The position numbers were made by a program, and so were the translations under genes. DNA of 61,341 bases from an uncultured Saprospiraceae bacterium (GTDB lineage Bacteria; Bacteroidota; Bacteroidia; Chitinophagales; Saprospiraceae): NCBI GenBank assembly GCA_937959275.1, contig CALGLU010000066.1:1-61341 (forward strand), read 5' to 3'. The notes beneath the pieces are model-generated. The model worked only from the letters and a program-made list of their open reading frames with translations, was not told the origin of the DNA and did not search any database. Position 1 is the stretch's first letter, and every line of letters begins with the position of its first letter. Positions 45,289 through 54,487 of this stretch are shown here, one piece after another.

Positions 45289-45458
45289 GTCACTACGATT
45301 GTTATTTTGCGAGCTTTAAATTAGTACAATATCGTTGAATGATTCTATTCGTCGGTCAGACTTTCATTGATGGATTTTGTCTGCTATTTACACTGAATAG
45401 AACACTTTATGTGCAATTTATATTTTTATTGAAAATATGGGACTAAAAGTACTCGATT

Positions 45459-45485
45459 AAACCGAGTTTGCTTTTGACTCGGTTA
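45459..45485 (-). terminator. Hairpin after the secreted repeat protein gene
   Basis: AACCGAGT and GACTCGGTT (45460-45467 and 45476-45484) form a stem shortly after the stop at 45498. There is also a perfect palindrome TTAACTT-g-AAGTTAA at 45486-45500 overlapping the stop. No long T-run follows, so termination strength is uncertain. Confidence 0.45.
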
Positions 45486-45497
45486 GTTAACTTGAAG

Positions 45498-47324
45498 TTA
45501 ATTGCACCTTTCAATATAAGCATGCAGTTCTCCATTTTTGCTTATTTCAAAAGAAGGTAGAAATTCAATGGATCTTCCTGCAGTTAAGCGAAGTTTAGCT
45601 GTTGAAGATACTTGTGAATTGATTGTTATTTTATTATTTACATTGTAGGAAGCGATATTTGTGATTTGATTAGTCAAGTCCAAATTATTATTACAATTCA
45701 CATTATTATAAACGGCACACATATCTAAAGTTAGTCTGTCACTCCTATTTCGTTGGTAAGCAAAGCGTAAATAAACAGGTTCATTGAATACCAACGAAAT
45801 ATTATTTGAAGGTACTATGCAATATGAAAATTGCAAGTTTTGACAGTGGCCTAAATAGACTTCAATATAATTAGCATACTGAGAGTTAGGAAATAAGTCT
45901 GGTCGAAAATGTTCAATTTCAAAAGGTGAATTAAAATCTGGTTCAAAATAAAACCAAATATCTCGTTCGACATCAACACATTCATCAGGTAAAATTTGCA
46001 ATTGCTCAGTACTCAGATGAAAAGAAAACCTTTCCATTTGACACGTATTCCCAATATCAATTTGGTGAGCATTAATACATTTAAAATCTACATCCGTGAT
46101 GCCAGGGTCAATTGCGCAAAATTGGAAAGTACCTTGTCTTTCATTAACTCTATCTGAAATTCTTAAATATAAAGTTTCACCTGGAATTAAGTTCTGATAA
46201 ATCTTGCTCGGATGGCAGACAAAGCCATCGTCAACTGGCGCAATAAAATTTAAGTTTCCACAAAGTCCTCTATATGTTTCGATGACTGGAATGAAACTAA
46301 GATTTGCCTGCCAATCGGCGTCAAGTAACAATTTCCCGCTAGGAGGGACCTGAACAGTGAACCATATATCCCTAGAGTCAATATTGTAATGATCAGTGCT
46401 ACACATATGATTGCCATTACCAGAAGGGTCAGCACCTACATACTCATATGTTTGAGCAGCGGAACAGTCGTTTGTGACAGGTAAAGCAAGTGCAGTTGCA
46501 CAAGTATTATTTACAGGATTTGTATGGTAACAATCAGGTAAAGCATCCACTCGCAAATCAGAAAAATAATAACTTTCTAATTTGCAATCACTATCCGAAT
46601 TACTTTCAAGAGTATAACTAGAAAAATAATTGATTTCAACATCAGTCGCAGGAACTGAAATCGTATGAATGAAAGGATTTGAAGTTACCATGTATTGATC
46701 TGGAGTAGAAATCGATGCATTTCGCACATTAAGTATTTCGGGAATTGCACTATCCCGAAAATGGACAATAACTTCCTGTTCAAAGGTGTTTGTCAAAGGA
46801 TCGCAAGTTAAACTGCTTCCCAACTCTACTAAAAGAATATTGCAATCTTCTTGAGGCGGTATATCATATGTGCAAATTTGTAAAGAGCCTCCAAATATGT
46901 ACATTGAAGGAATAATATAGCGCAAATAAATTGTTTCGCTAGGAACAAGATTTTCCAATTCAATACGTCCAAAGCCTACAAAATCACCTAGCCCGCATGC
47001 CAATGGAGTCAACGTTGAACAATTCCCTCTATAGGCTTCGAAAGCATTGGTTGAAACATTAGGATCTATCTGAAAAGTCTCTACTGATAAATTTCCAGAC
47101 ATAGGTACCTGTACTTTAAACCAAAAATCTTTGTGTTGGGAGGTAGAATTTTCGCAATCCAAACGCAATGTAGGGTTTGAAGACGCTGTATAATTCGCCA
47201 AATCAAACGTAAAATCTAGACAAGTGTCTATAAGAATAATTGTCGATGATTGACAAAGATCGTTTGATCGTATTTGGGAAATAATAACAAGGATAAAGCT
47301 GAGTGTAAAGCATGCATGTTTCAT
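45498..47324 (-). CDS. Secreted Cys-rich repeat protein with 3-coathanger tail
   Basis: Exported protein of 608 residues with a signal peptide of about 20. Three related modules of 130-150 residues each contain a D-x-WF core (HKDFWFKVQVPMSGNLSVET; RDIWFTVQVPPSGKLLLDAD; RDIWFYFEPDF), a Y.G.C motif (AYRGNCSTL; TYRGLCGNL; VYLGHCQNL) and a YLR strand. They recall pre-peptidase-type secreted beta-sandwiches. The last 65 residues (LTAGRSIEFLPSFEISKNGE, ending YIERC) look like a 3-coathanger stack domain. No T9SS type A or B domain is visible. Function unknown; a surface or extracellular binding protein is likely. Confidence 0.72.
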   Translation of the reverse strand: MKHACFTLSFILVIISQIRSNDLCQSSTIILIDTCLDFTFDLANYTASSNPTLRLDCENSTSQHKDFWFKVQVPMSGNLSVETFQIDPNVSTNAFEAYRGNCSTLTPLACGLGDFVGFGRIELENLVPSETIYLRYIIPSMYIFGGSLQICTYDIPPQEDCNILLVELGSSLTCDPLTNTFEQEVIVHFRDSAIPEILNVRNASISTPDQYMVTSNPFIHTISVPATDVEINYFSSYTLESNSDSDCKLESYYFSDLRVDALPDCYHTNPVNNTCATALALPVTNDCSAAQTYEYVGADPSGNGNHMCSTDHYNIDSRDIWFTVQVPPSGKLLLDADWQANLSFIPVIETYRGLCGNLNFIAPVDDGFVCHPSKIYQNLIPGETLYLRISDRVNERQGTFQFCAIDPGITDVDFKCINAHQIDIGNTCQMERFSFHLSTEQLQILPDECVDVERDIWFYFEPDFNSPFEIEHFRPDLFPNSQYANYIEVYLGHCQNLQFSYCIVPSNNISLVFNEPVYLRFAYQRNRSDRLTLDMCAVYNNVNCNNNLDLTNQITNIASYNVNNKITINSQVSSTAKLRLTAGRSIEFLPSFEISKNGELHAYIERCN

Positions 47325-47618
47325 GCTTGCAAATTTAAAGCAAAGTACATCATTTTATAAATTCACTAATGTTTTAACAACAAGAAGATTTTACACACCA
47401 AAAGAAGTTGATCTTGAATCTAGTAATGGGCAAATTGACTTATTTTTCTAAATATAACAGGTGATAAGCATTTTTTACATTTCCAAAACAAAATAAAACC
47501 AAGTGAATACAAATCATGATTAATTATTGTTGATTCCGTATTCCAATCCGAAAGGTATCCATTAATGACATGCCTTCACTTTATTGCTCGACTTTCGCTC
47601 GTAATGACAGACTTCCCC

Positions 47619-47699
47619 GACTTAAAATTTGAGCTATGTTTTAAGGCCTTATTTGTCACTACATTAGTTTTATTAACGCGTAGCGGGAATTGGTTTCTC
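47619..47699. repeat. Dispersed repeat, copy 2
   Basis: Second copy of the repeat described at 13801-13884, ending in the same gtagcgggaattggtttctc block. It is in the 559-base gap between the secreted protein and the gene before rnr, where I see no other gene; the short frame at 47565-47789 runs across the repeat and is probably spurious. Confidence 0.6.
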
Positions 47700-47883
47700 C
47701 AAAGGACGGTAGTTGTTGTTTTGCGCTCTTATTACAACAAGAATCTCATAAGACCTTATGAAGTCTTCACCTCAAACGACAAAAGTTAGCTGCTCGCATT
47801 CTGGACTATCAAGGACGTCTTTTAGTAAAATGCAATAAAAAAACTACATCCAACACTCAATTCCCTTATCTTTGGGGCGAATA

Positions 47884-48384
47884 ATGAAAAACCCGCAGTT
47901 TGCAGATTATTTGGATTGCTTTCCAATCATTGAACTTCCAGTAACGATCACAGCCGACAGTCGGGCAGAATTCGCAAAAGCCAACAAACCATTCCCACAA
48001 GATATTATCGAAACATTTTTGGTTCCTCTTGAAGGTGGAGAGATTGATGAATTTACAGAATTTGAGCCCTGCTTTCGATTTGAAGGTGCTGATGAGTTTA
48101 ATGCCGTCATTTATTGGCGCGGAAAAATATATGCTTATGAGTATCTAATTGTGACTTATGACCGTCATAATAAAGTGATTGCTCGTAAGAGTATCGCTGG
48201 TTCTCGCTTTGAGAATGAGATTATTTTTCAATCAGCTGCGAATATTTCTGAAGATCACATCATATCGATTGTCGCAGGTCAACAACCCGCAGATCAGCCA
48301 AATTACAGTGCTGAGATGAGTCAGTCTATGACCTTCGAAATTCTAACGACAGGAGATATCATCTTCTCATTACAAGATATTTAA
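47884..48384 (+). CDS. Conserved-looking hypothetical protein upstream of rnr
   Basis: No family recognised. The open frame reaches a TTG at 47872, but the ATG at 47884 (MKNPQFADYLDCFPI) is the likely start. The product is about 166 residues, acidic, without signal or membrane segments. Strand-rich phrases such as AVIYWRGKIYAYEYLIVTYD and a C-terminal acidic tail suggest a compact soluble domain. Only 9 bases separate it from the RNase R gene, so it may act with, or be translated alongside, RNase R. Confidence 0.65.
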   Translation: MKNPQFADYLDCFPIIELPVTITADSRAEFAKANKPFPQDIIETFLVPLEGGEIDEFTEFEPCFRFEGADEFNAVIYWRGKIYAYEYLIVTYDRHNKVIARKSIAGSRFENEIIFQSAANISEDHIISIVAGQQPADQPNYSAEMSQSMTFEILTTGDIIFSLQDI

Positions 48385-48393
48385 TACACATAC

Positions 48394-50574
48394 ATGTCAA
48401 AAAAATCACGGCCTAAACATAATTCGGCCAAGAAAAAAGGAAAGAACTCCGGTTCTAGTCTAAAGAGTTTACTTTATAACTACTTTATCAAACACCCCAA
48501 AAAAGCATTGAACGCCAAACAATTAGTGCAAAAATTAAAATTGAAAGGCAAAGAAGAAAAAATCAAATCTGTCTTAGACAAGCTCGAAAACGAAGAAGTC
48601 ATCTTTAATATATCAGAGGACAAATATAGATTAGATAGATTCTATAAGAAAAAATCTAAAGGCAGTTCAGAGGATACATTTGTCACTGGCAAAGTAGATA
48701 TGACACGCGCAGGCTCTGCCTTTATTATCACAGATGATATAGAGCAAGATGTCTTTGTGCCTGCCAAGCATTTGAAGTTTGCCATGGATAATGACATAGT
48801 TAAGGTGCTAATCACTCGACAAGTCTCTGGACGACGGCCTGAAGGCAAGATCAAAAAAGTCTTAGAAAGGGCCTCGAGTCAGTTTGTCGGCGTGCTCCGT
48901 ACATACAAGAGTGAGGCCATCGTGCATATCACGCGAGGCACAGCAGAGCTACAGATTTTTATAGAAAATGATCAGCTGAATGGTGCCGAAGATGGAGATA
49001 AAGTGATCGTTAAGCTTGTCACAGATGGCCGTGACACAAAAGAAGTTTGGGGCCGTATCACCACAAGACTAGGTGACTTATCAGACAATGATTTAGAGAT
49101 GAATGCCATCTTGATCAATGCTGGATTTAATATCGCCTTTCCAGAAGAGGTAATTAAGGAGAGCGAGGCGATCAGCGTCACTATATCTGATGAGGAAATC
49201 AGTTTACGTCGAGACATAAGAGACGTCTTAACCTTTACTATAGACCCTGCTGATGCAAAAGATTTTGACGATGCCATTTCGTACGAAGTGTTGCCTGATG
49301 GCAACTTTCAGATTGGAGTTCATATCGCTGATGTCACACATTATGTTACAGCAGGCTCGGCACTGGATCAAGAAGCTTACTTTAGATCGACATCAGTCTA
49401 TTTGGTAGATCGAGTCTGCCCAATGCTACCAGAGAAGCTGTCCAACGAACTATGCAGTCTGAGGCCAAATGAAGACAAGCTGTGCTTCTCCGCCATATTT
49501 ACGATGGATGCAAAATTTAAGATTCTGGATACTTGGCTCGGTCGGACAGTCATCCATTCAGATCACAGATTTACCTATGAAGATGCCCAAGAAGTTTTAG
49601 AAACTGGGGAGGGCAAATTTTCAAAAGAACTGGTCCATCTCAACCAGATCGCAAAAGATTTAAAGCAAAAGCGATTTAAAAATGGATCCATCAGTTTTGA
49701 AACGGCGGAAGTCAAATTCAAACTCGATGAAAACTCCGTACCGATTGGCGTGTATACTAAGGTGCGACAGGATGCACATATGCTTGTAGAGGATTTTATG
49801 CTTTTGGCGAATAAGGCTGTTGCAAAATTTATGTCCGGATTAGATTCTAAAAAACCAGTCCCGGCGGTCTATCGAGTGCACGACGAACCAAACTTAGAGA
49901 AGCTGACTGATCTGGCCCTATTTACAAAAGAACTGGGTATCGTTTTAAATCTAGATACACCAAAGAATATCACCAAATCCTTGAATGACTTAGCGCTCAA
50001 GGCACAATCAGATGACAATTTAAAAATGCTGCAGCCGATGATTATCCGATCTATGGCCAAGGCTATTTATACGACAGAGAATATTGGTCATTATGGATTA
50101 GCCTTTGATCATTACACACATTTCACCTCACCGATCCGTAGATATAGTGATGTGCTAGTCCATCGGCTGCTCGCCAAAAACCTAAATAAAGTCACAAGAG
50201 AATCTCTGGAAGAATTGGAAGTCAAATGCAAGCATGTCTCAGCCCAAGAGCGAAAAGCCAATGATGCAGAGCGAGATTCGATTAAGTATAAGCAAGTGGA
50301 GTACATGAAGGATAAGGTTGGAGAGGAGTTTGAAGGCTTTATATCTGGCTTTATTGATCGCGGTATTTTTGTGGAGTTAAAAGAGAGTCGTGCCGAGGGA
50401 CTGATTACATATGAGCAGATGGATGAAGTCTATATCAGTACAGGCTCTTCACTAAAGGTGACGGGTAAAAAATCTGGGAAATCAATGAGTATGGGAGATA
50501 CGATCCAGGTGCGTTTGATGGATGCGGATATGGAGAAGAAGCGGTTGGAGTTTAAGTTGATTGTTAGCGAGTAG
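48394..50574 (+). CDS. rnr: Ribonuclease R
   Basis: Processive 3'-5' exoribonuclease of the RNase II/RNB family that degrades structured RNA. The order is a Lys-rich start and winged helix (SLLYNYFIKHPKKALNAKQL), cold-shock domains, the RNB catalytic core with the metal-binding Asp cluster FTIDPADAKDFDDAISYEV, the HYTHFTSPIRRYSDVLVHRL signature, and an S1 domain (GFISGFIDRGIFVELKESRA). Length of 726 residues is normal. It follows the hypothetical gene by 9 bases. Confidence 0.95.
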   Translation: MSKKSRPKHNSAKKKGKNSGSSLKSLLYNYFIKHPKKALNAKQLVQKLKLKGKEEKIKSVLDKLENEEVIFNISEDKYRLDRFYKKKSKGSSEDTFVTGKVDMTRAGSAFIITDDIEQDVFVPAKHLKFAMDNDIVKVLITRQVSGRRPEGKIKKVLERASSQFVGVLRTYKSEAIVHITRGTAELQIFIENDQLNGAEDGDKVIVKLVTDGRDTKEVWGRITTRLGDLSDNDLEMNAILINAGFNIAFPEEVIKESEAISVTISDEEISLRRDIRDVLTFTIDPADAKDFDDAISYEVLPDGNFQIGVHIADVTHYVTAGSALDQEAYFRSTSVYLVDRVCPMLPEKLSNELCSLRPNEDKLCFSAIFTMDAKFKILDTWLGRTVIHSDHRFTYEDAQEVLETGEGKFSKELVHLNQIAKDLKQKRFKNGSISFETAEVKFKLDENSVPIGVYTKVRQDAHMLVEDFMLLANKAVAKFMSGLDSKKPVPAVYRVHDEPNLEKLTDLALFTKELGIVLNLDTPKNITKSLNDLALKAQSDDNLKMLQPMIIRSMAKAIYTTENIGHYGLAFDHYTHFTSPIRRYSDVLVHRLLAKNLNKVTRESLEELEVKCKHVSAQERKANDAERDSIKYKQVEYMKDKVGEEFEGFISGFIDRGIFVELKESRAEGLITYEQMDEVYISTGSSLKVTGKKSGKSMSMGDTIQVRLMDADMEKKRLEFKLIVSE

Positions 50575-50675
50575 ATTTTTGGGGAGTAGATAGTGCGAAG
50601 TAATAGTGCGAAGTAGATAGTGCTAAAATTCTTGGTGAATAACTCAAGGTAATTTAGTGTCTTGCTCTAGTGCAT

Positions 50676-50722
50676 TAAACCGGACTTCCTAATCTTTCCT
50701 TTTAGTCAAGCTTAGGAATCCC
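50676..50722. repeat. 47-bp direct repeat, left copy (flanks HicAB)
   Basis: Begins TAAACCGGACTTCCTAATCT and ends AAGCTTAGGAATCCC. It matches 51356-51402 at 42 of 47 positions in the same orientation. The stop codon of the HicB-like gene lies inside this copy. Confidence 0.85.
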
Positions 50723-51056
50723 TTCGTTGAAGTAATCTCGCTCGTATTGATTCTGATACAAACCCGTTTAACGATGTATTTAATTCCAATGCTTTGAGTG
50801 CTGCATCTCGATGTAACTCGGAAGGTATACGAACATTAAAACTTCCCTTAAAAGGCTTCTCAGGTATACTTCCTAATTCTTTACAATCTTCTAAATATTC
50901 ATCAATTACACCTTTAAAATCTGATTCTAACTTAGTTCCAGTTGACCCTTCGTAAGACAGCAGCCCTTTAATTCCAATTACTTTACCATAGAGCAATTTG
51001 TCTTCTTTGCTGTACTCAATTGTACCTGAATAGCCTTTGTATTCTAAATATTTCAT
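50712..51056 (-). CDS. HicB-like antitoxin
   Basis: A 114-residue antitoxin of the HicB family. The N-terminal half has the partial RNase H-like fold (YSGTIEYSKEDKLLYGKVIG, then LLSYEGSTGTKLESDF and a helix DEYLEDCKELG). The C-terminal half is a ribbon-helix-helix DNA-binding domain, GSFNVRIPSELHRDAALKAL, followed by NTSLNGFVSESIRARL. It starts 4 bases inside the HicA-like toxin gene (ATGA overlap), a toxin-first order. Its stop falls in the left 47-bp repeat. It neutralises HicA and should repress the pair. Confidence 0.88.
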   Translation of the reverse strand: MKYLEYKGYSGTIEYSKEDKLLYGKVIGIKGLLSYEGSTGTKLESDFKGVIDEYLEDCKELGSIPEKPFKGSFNVRIPSELHRDAALKALELNTSLNGFVSESIRARLLQRRDS

Positions 51057-51331
51057 AAGCCTAGTATTTCTTTGACTTGCTTTAATTGATATCGTTTCAT
51101 TATTCCATTTGGATGAGGTTTATGCATATAAATTGGAACTCCATGCTCATTCATAAATTTAACTCTTGATCCAGATGTTTTTCCTTTCTTCACTTCCACA
51201 AAACCAAAGTATCCAAGCAACCTAAGCATCTCATCATAATGAAAGTCGGACGGCATGCGTATAAACCTTTCAATTAATTTATCTTTTTTAGTCAAAACGT
51301 AAATGTAACTATATTTAGTTGCAAGATGCAA
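51053..51331 (-). CDS. HicA-like mRNA interferase toxin
   Basis: Small toxin with a double-stranded RNA-binding-like fold that cleaves mRNA or tmRNA in related systems. Family features: KKDKLIERFIRMPSDFHYDE, MLRLLGYFGFVEVKKGKTSG, then the active His in YMHKPHPNG and the helix KQVKEILGL. The frame opens at an ATG at 51331, but HicA proteins usually begin at TKKDKL, which would make the TTG at 51295 the start; the first 12 residues are atypical. It overlaps the antitoxin gene by 4 bases. Confidence 0.85.
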   Translation of the reverse strand: MHLATKYSYIYVLTKKDKLIERFIRMPSDFHYDEMLRLLGYFGFVEVKKGKTSGSRVKFMNEHGVPIYMHKPHPNGIMKRYQLKQVKEILGL

Positions 51332-51355
51332 AAATTATTTTAATTATAACCGGGC

Positions 51356-51402
51356 TAAACCGGGCTTGCTAATCTCTCCCTTTGGTCAAGCTTAGGAATC
51401 CC
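51356..51402. repeat. 47-bp direct repeat, right copy (flanks HicAB)
   Basis: Right-hand copy, TAAACCGGGCTTGCTAATCT through AAGCTTAGGAATCCC, 25 bases beyond the HicA frame start. A short tandem AACCGGGCT and a second GCTTAGGAATCC extend it on each side. The two copies bracket exactly the toxin-antitoxin module. Confidence 0.85.
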
Positions 51403-51423
51403 TGCTTAGGAATCCTTGCACAT

Positions 51424-51462
51424 AAAAAAAGGGCTCGCAAATTGCTTTGCAAACCCTTTTTT
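51424..51462. terminator. Bidirectional rho-independent terminator
   Basis: Stem AAAAAAAGGGCTCGCAAA with TTTGCAAACCCTTTTTT, loop TTGC, and T-runs on both strands. It ends the mscL transcript 20 bases after its stop and would insulate the HicAB module on the other side. Confidence 0.9.
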
Positions 51463-51482
51463 CATTTTCGTTTATCGGAGAC

Positions 51483-51878
51483 TTATTTTGCTAATGCATC
51501 TCTGATCTCTGCCAATAGAGATTGGTCTGGTGTAGGATCTGGATCAGGAGCAGCGCCCATGAACTTGATCTTAGCCTTACCTAGCATAAATAAGACAAAA
51601 CCTACAATCAATAGATTGATGATTGAGTTTATCCATTTACCCCATCGGATTGCATTTTCAGCAACATACCCTTCGCTACCTTCAACACCAGATGCTGGTG
51701 TCAACACATGCTTCAAATTAGCAAAATCTACACCGCCTGAAGCTTGACCAACGATCGGCATAATGATATCATTTACAAAACCTGTGACCACAAGGCCAAC
51801 AGCTCCAGCCAGAATAACAGCTATCGCAAAATCGATAACGTTTCCTGTAAATATAAATTCTTTAAATTCTTTCCACAT
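51483..51878 (-). CDS. mscL: Large-conductance mechanosensitive channel
   Basis: Homopentameric inner-membrane emergency valve opened by membrane tension. The signature first helix FIFTGNVIDFAIAVILAGAV GLVVTGFVNDIIMP is visible when read through residues 8-41, with the second helix at about 82-105 (NSIINLLIVGFVLFMLGKA). The periplasmic loop is longer than in E. coli. Short charged C-terminal helix DPTPDQSLLAEIRDALAK. Length of 131 is typical. A strong terminator follows. Confidence 0.95.
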   Translation of the reverse strand: MWKEFKEFIFTGNVIDFAIAVILAGAVGLVVTGFVNDIIMPIVGQASGGVDFANLKHVLTPASGVEGSEGYVAENAIRWGKWINSIINLLIVGFVLFMLGKAKIKFMGAAPDPDPTPDQSLLAEIRDALAK

Positions 51879-51959
51879 AATTTTCGTTTTTGTTAGTAAA
51901 TTATAAGCGCTAATATATTATATAAAATCTAATATATAACCGTTTTTAACTTATTAATC

Positions 51960-54245
51960 CTATGCGACTCCAGCTTCTTCTCTAATCTTGTTAAGCGCAG
52001 ATCCTGATTTCACCCAATTAATTTGAGCTTGATTATACGTATGATTCACTTCAAAATAGTGATCTGACCCGTCTTTATGCTTCAAATGCACCAATAAAGT
52101 CTGTCCAGGCGCCATGTCTTCATAGCCATAGATGGACACTAAATCATCTTGTCTAATATGCTCAAAATCAGCAGGATTCTTAAATGTCAGGCCTAACATA
52201 CCTTGCTTTTTCAAGTTTGTTTCATGAATTCTGGCAAAGGACTTAACAATCACGGCATTGACACCTAAGAATCGAGGTTCCATAGCGGCATGCTCTCTAG
52301 ATGATCCTTCACCATAATTCTCTTCTCCAAATACGACGGTTCCAATGCCTGCATCTCTATATTTTCGAGCAGAATCTGGTACAGCTAAAAATTCAGCGCT
52401 ATCATTACTATCAACATAATTAGCAACAGAGTTGGCCTTATCATTAAAGGCATTGATTGCACCTATGAAGCAATTGTTAGAGATATTCTCTAGATGGCCT
52501 CTATATTTTAACCAAGGTCCAGCCATGGAGATATGATCAGTTGTGCATTTGCCTTTGGCCTTTAATAAGACTTTCATGTCCACCATTTGATTTGGCTGAA
52601 TTGTCTTAAACGGCGTCAATAACTGAATGCGATCTGATTTAGGGTCAACTGTGATCTCGATACCACTCCCATCTTCTGCAGGAGCATTATAGCCAGCATC
52701 CTCAACATCAAAACCATTCGGCGGTAACTCAAATCCAGTTGGTGGATCCAGTCTCACTTCTTCACCAGCTTCATTCGTCAGCGTATCTGTCAATGGATTA
52801 AATCCAAGTCTGCCAGATAAAGCGATTGCCGTCACGATCTCTGGAGAGGCGACAAAGGCATGTGTATTAGGAGATCCATCAGCTCGTTTAGAAAAATTTC
52901 TATTAAAGGAATGTACAATACTATTCTTTGGGGCATTCATGGGGTCACTAAACCTAGCCCACTGGCCGATACAAGGACCGCATGCATTGGCAAAAACCAT
53001 GGCTCCGATGCCTTCAAGCGTACTAATCAGTCCATCGCGCTCGATGGTGAATCTCACTTGCTCAGAACCGGGCGTCACGGTCAACTGTGACTTCGCTTTC
53101 ACGCCTTTATCTATAGCTTGCTTAGCAATAGATGCAGCTCGAGAAATATCCTCATAAGAAGAGTTCGTACAAGAGCCGATCAGACAATACTCCAACTCGG
53201 TTGGCCAGCCATTCACCTTAGCAGCCTCTGCCATTTGAGAAATAGGTGTTGCTAGATCTGGCGTAAACGGCCCATTTAATAAGGGCTCAAGTGTCGTCAA
53301 ATCAATTTCTATCACTTGATCAAAATACTTTTCAGGCTCGGCATAACATTCATCATCACCAGTCAGATACTCTTTCACACCTGAAGCGAGATCCGCGATT
53401 TCTGCACGTCCTGTCGCTCTCAAGTATCGATCCATGGAATCATCAAAGCCAAATGTCGATGTTGTCGCACCGATCTCCGCGCCCATATTCCCAATTGTCC
53501 CTTTACCCGTACAAGACATAGAAATAGCACCTGGGCCAAAATACTCAACCACAGCACCTGTACCTCCTTTAGCCTTCACAATACCTGCCACCTTAAGGAT
53601 GACATCTTTTGGCGAGCACCAGCCACTTAATTCACCGACTAATTTAACACCGATCAATTTTGGCATTTTGAGCTCCCAAGCCATACCAGCCATCACATCG
53701 ACAGCATCAGCTCCACCTACACCTATCGCGATCATACCTAGTCCGGCCATATTCGGCGTATGCGAATCTGTCCCAATCATCATTCCGCCAGGGAAAGCAT
53801 AATTTTCTAAAACGACCTGGTGAATGATACCTGCCCCTGGCTTCCAAAACCCAATGCCATATTTATCAGAAATCGACTCCAAAAAGCTATAGACTTCAGA
53901 ATTGACGTCGTTAGCTGCGACTAAATCAGTATCTGCACCAACTTTAGCTTGGATCAGGTGATCACAATGTACAGTGGACGGGACAGCGACTTTGCTCTTA
54001 CCAGCCATCATAAACTGTAATAAGGCCATCTGAGCCGTTGCATCTTGCATAGCCACCCTATCCGGCGCAAAAAAGACATAATCTTTTCCTCGTTCGTAGT
54101 TTTTCATAGGAGAATCTTCATGCAAATGGGCATATAAGATTTTCTCTGTCAATGTGAGTGGTCGTTGTAACGCAGCCTTAGCTTTATCCACTCTTTCAGC
54201 GAATGTAGCATAATGCGTTTTTAGCATGTCTATGTCAAATGGCAT
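51960..54245 (-). CDS. Aconitate hydratase
   Basis: Tricarboxylic-acid-cycle enzyme that isomerises citrate and isocitrate through a 4Fe-4S cluster. At 761 residues it matches the mitochondrial-type aconitases common in Bacteroidota. The cluster Cys lie in [16 protein letters not shown] and [12 protein letters not shown]. Other conserved parts are [36 protein letters not shown] and the swivel domain motif [18 protein letters not shown]. On its upstream side a minus-strand TACTTTTG box near 54275 fits a TAnnTTTG -7 element. Confidence 0.95.
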   Translation of the reverse strand: MPFDIDMLKTHYATFAERVDKAKAALQRPLTLTEKILYAHLHEDSPMKNYERGKDYVFFAPDRVAMQDATAQMALLQFMMAGKSKVAVPSTVHCDHLIQAKVGADTDLVAANDVNSEVYSFLESISDKYGIGFWKPGAGIIHQVVLENYAFPGGMMIGTDSHTPNMAGLGMIAIGVGGADAVDVMAGMAWELKMPKLIGVKLVGELSGWCSPKDVILKVAGIVKAKGGTGAVVEYFGPGAISMSCTGKGTIGNMGAEIGATTSTFGFDDSMDRYLRATGRAEIADLASGVKEYLTGDDECYAEPEKYFDQVIEIDLTTLEPLLNGPFTPDLATPISQMAEAAKVNGWPTELEYCLIGSCTNSSYEDISRAASIAKQAIDKGVKAKSQLTVTPGSEQVRFTIERDGLISTLEGIGAMVFANACGPCIGQWARFSDPMNAPKNSIVHSFNRNFSKRADGSPNTHAFVASPEIVTAIALSGRLGFNPLTDTLTNEAGEEVRLDPPTGFELPPNGFDVEDAGYNAPAEDGSGIEITVDPKSDRIQLLTPFKTIQPNQMVDMKVLLKAKGKCTTDHISMAGPWLKYRGHLENISNNCFIGAINAFNDKANSVANYVDSNDSAEFLAVPDSARKYRDAGIGTVVFGEENYGEGSSREHAAMEPRFLGVNAVIVKSFARIHETNLKKQGMLGLTFKNPADFEHIRQDDLVSIYGYEDMAPGQTLLVHLKHKDGSDHYFEVNHTYNQAQINWVKSGSALNKIREEAGVA

Positions 54246-54487
54246 ATTCTAAATTTTGAGTTTTACAAATCGAGGCACAAAAGTACGGAATTCTGTATTT
54301 ATATGAGTCTTCCTCGTTATCAATGTTTTCAAGCTAGAAATGTTTCGTGTTTTTGGTGAAAATTAGGCTGTAAAATGCAGAGAATGAGTTGAGGATTAAT
54401 CAAGTACCAAGACGTGCAAGTGGCTGTCAGCTAAATCCTATCTGTTCTATTTTTAATGCAGAATATTTTGTATTCGCTTAAAAACAG

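Noticed and set aside
45498-47324. T9SS type A or B sorting signal at the C-terminus
   Set aside because: The end lacks the FPNP or FSPN motifs; the tail instead resembles a 3-coathanger stack domain.
47565-47789. A 74-residue plus-strand reading frame
   Set aside because: It spans dispersed repeat copy 2 and has no family features.
50676-51402. HicAB unit as another integron cassette
   Set aside because: Its flanking repeats are direct and 47 bp, with no complementary R''/R' boundaries or attC-like fold; kept only as a separate mobile-unit idea.
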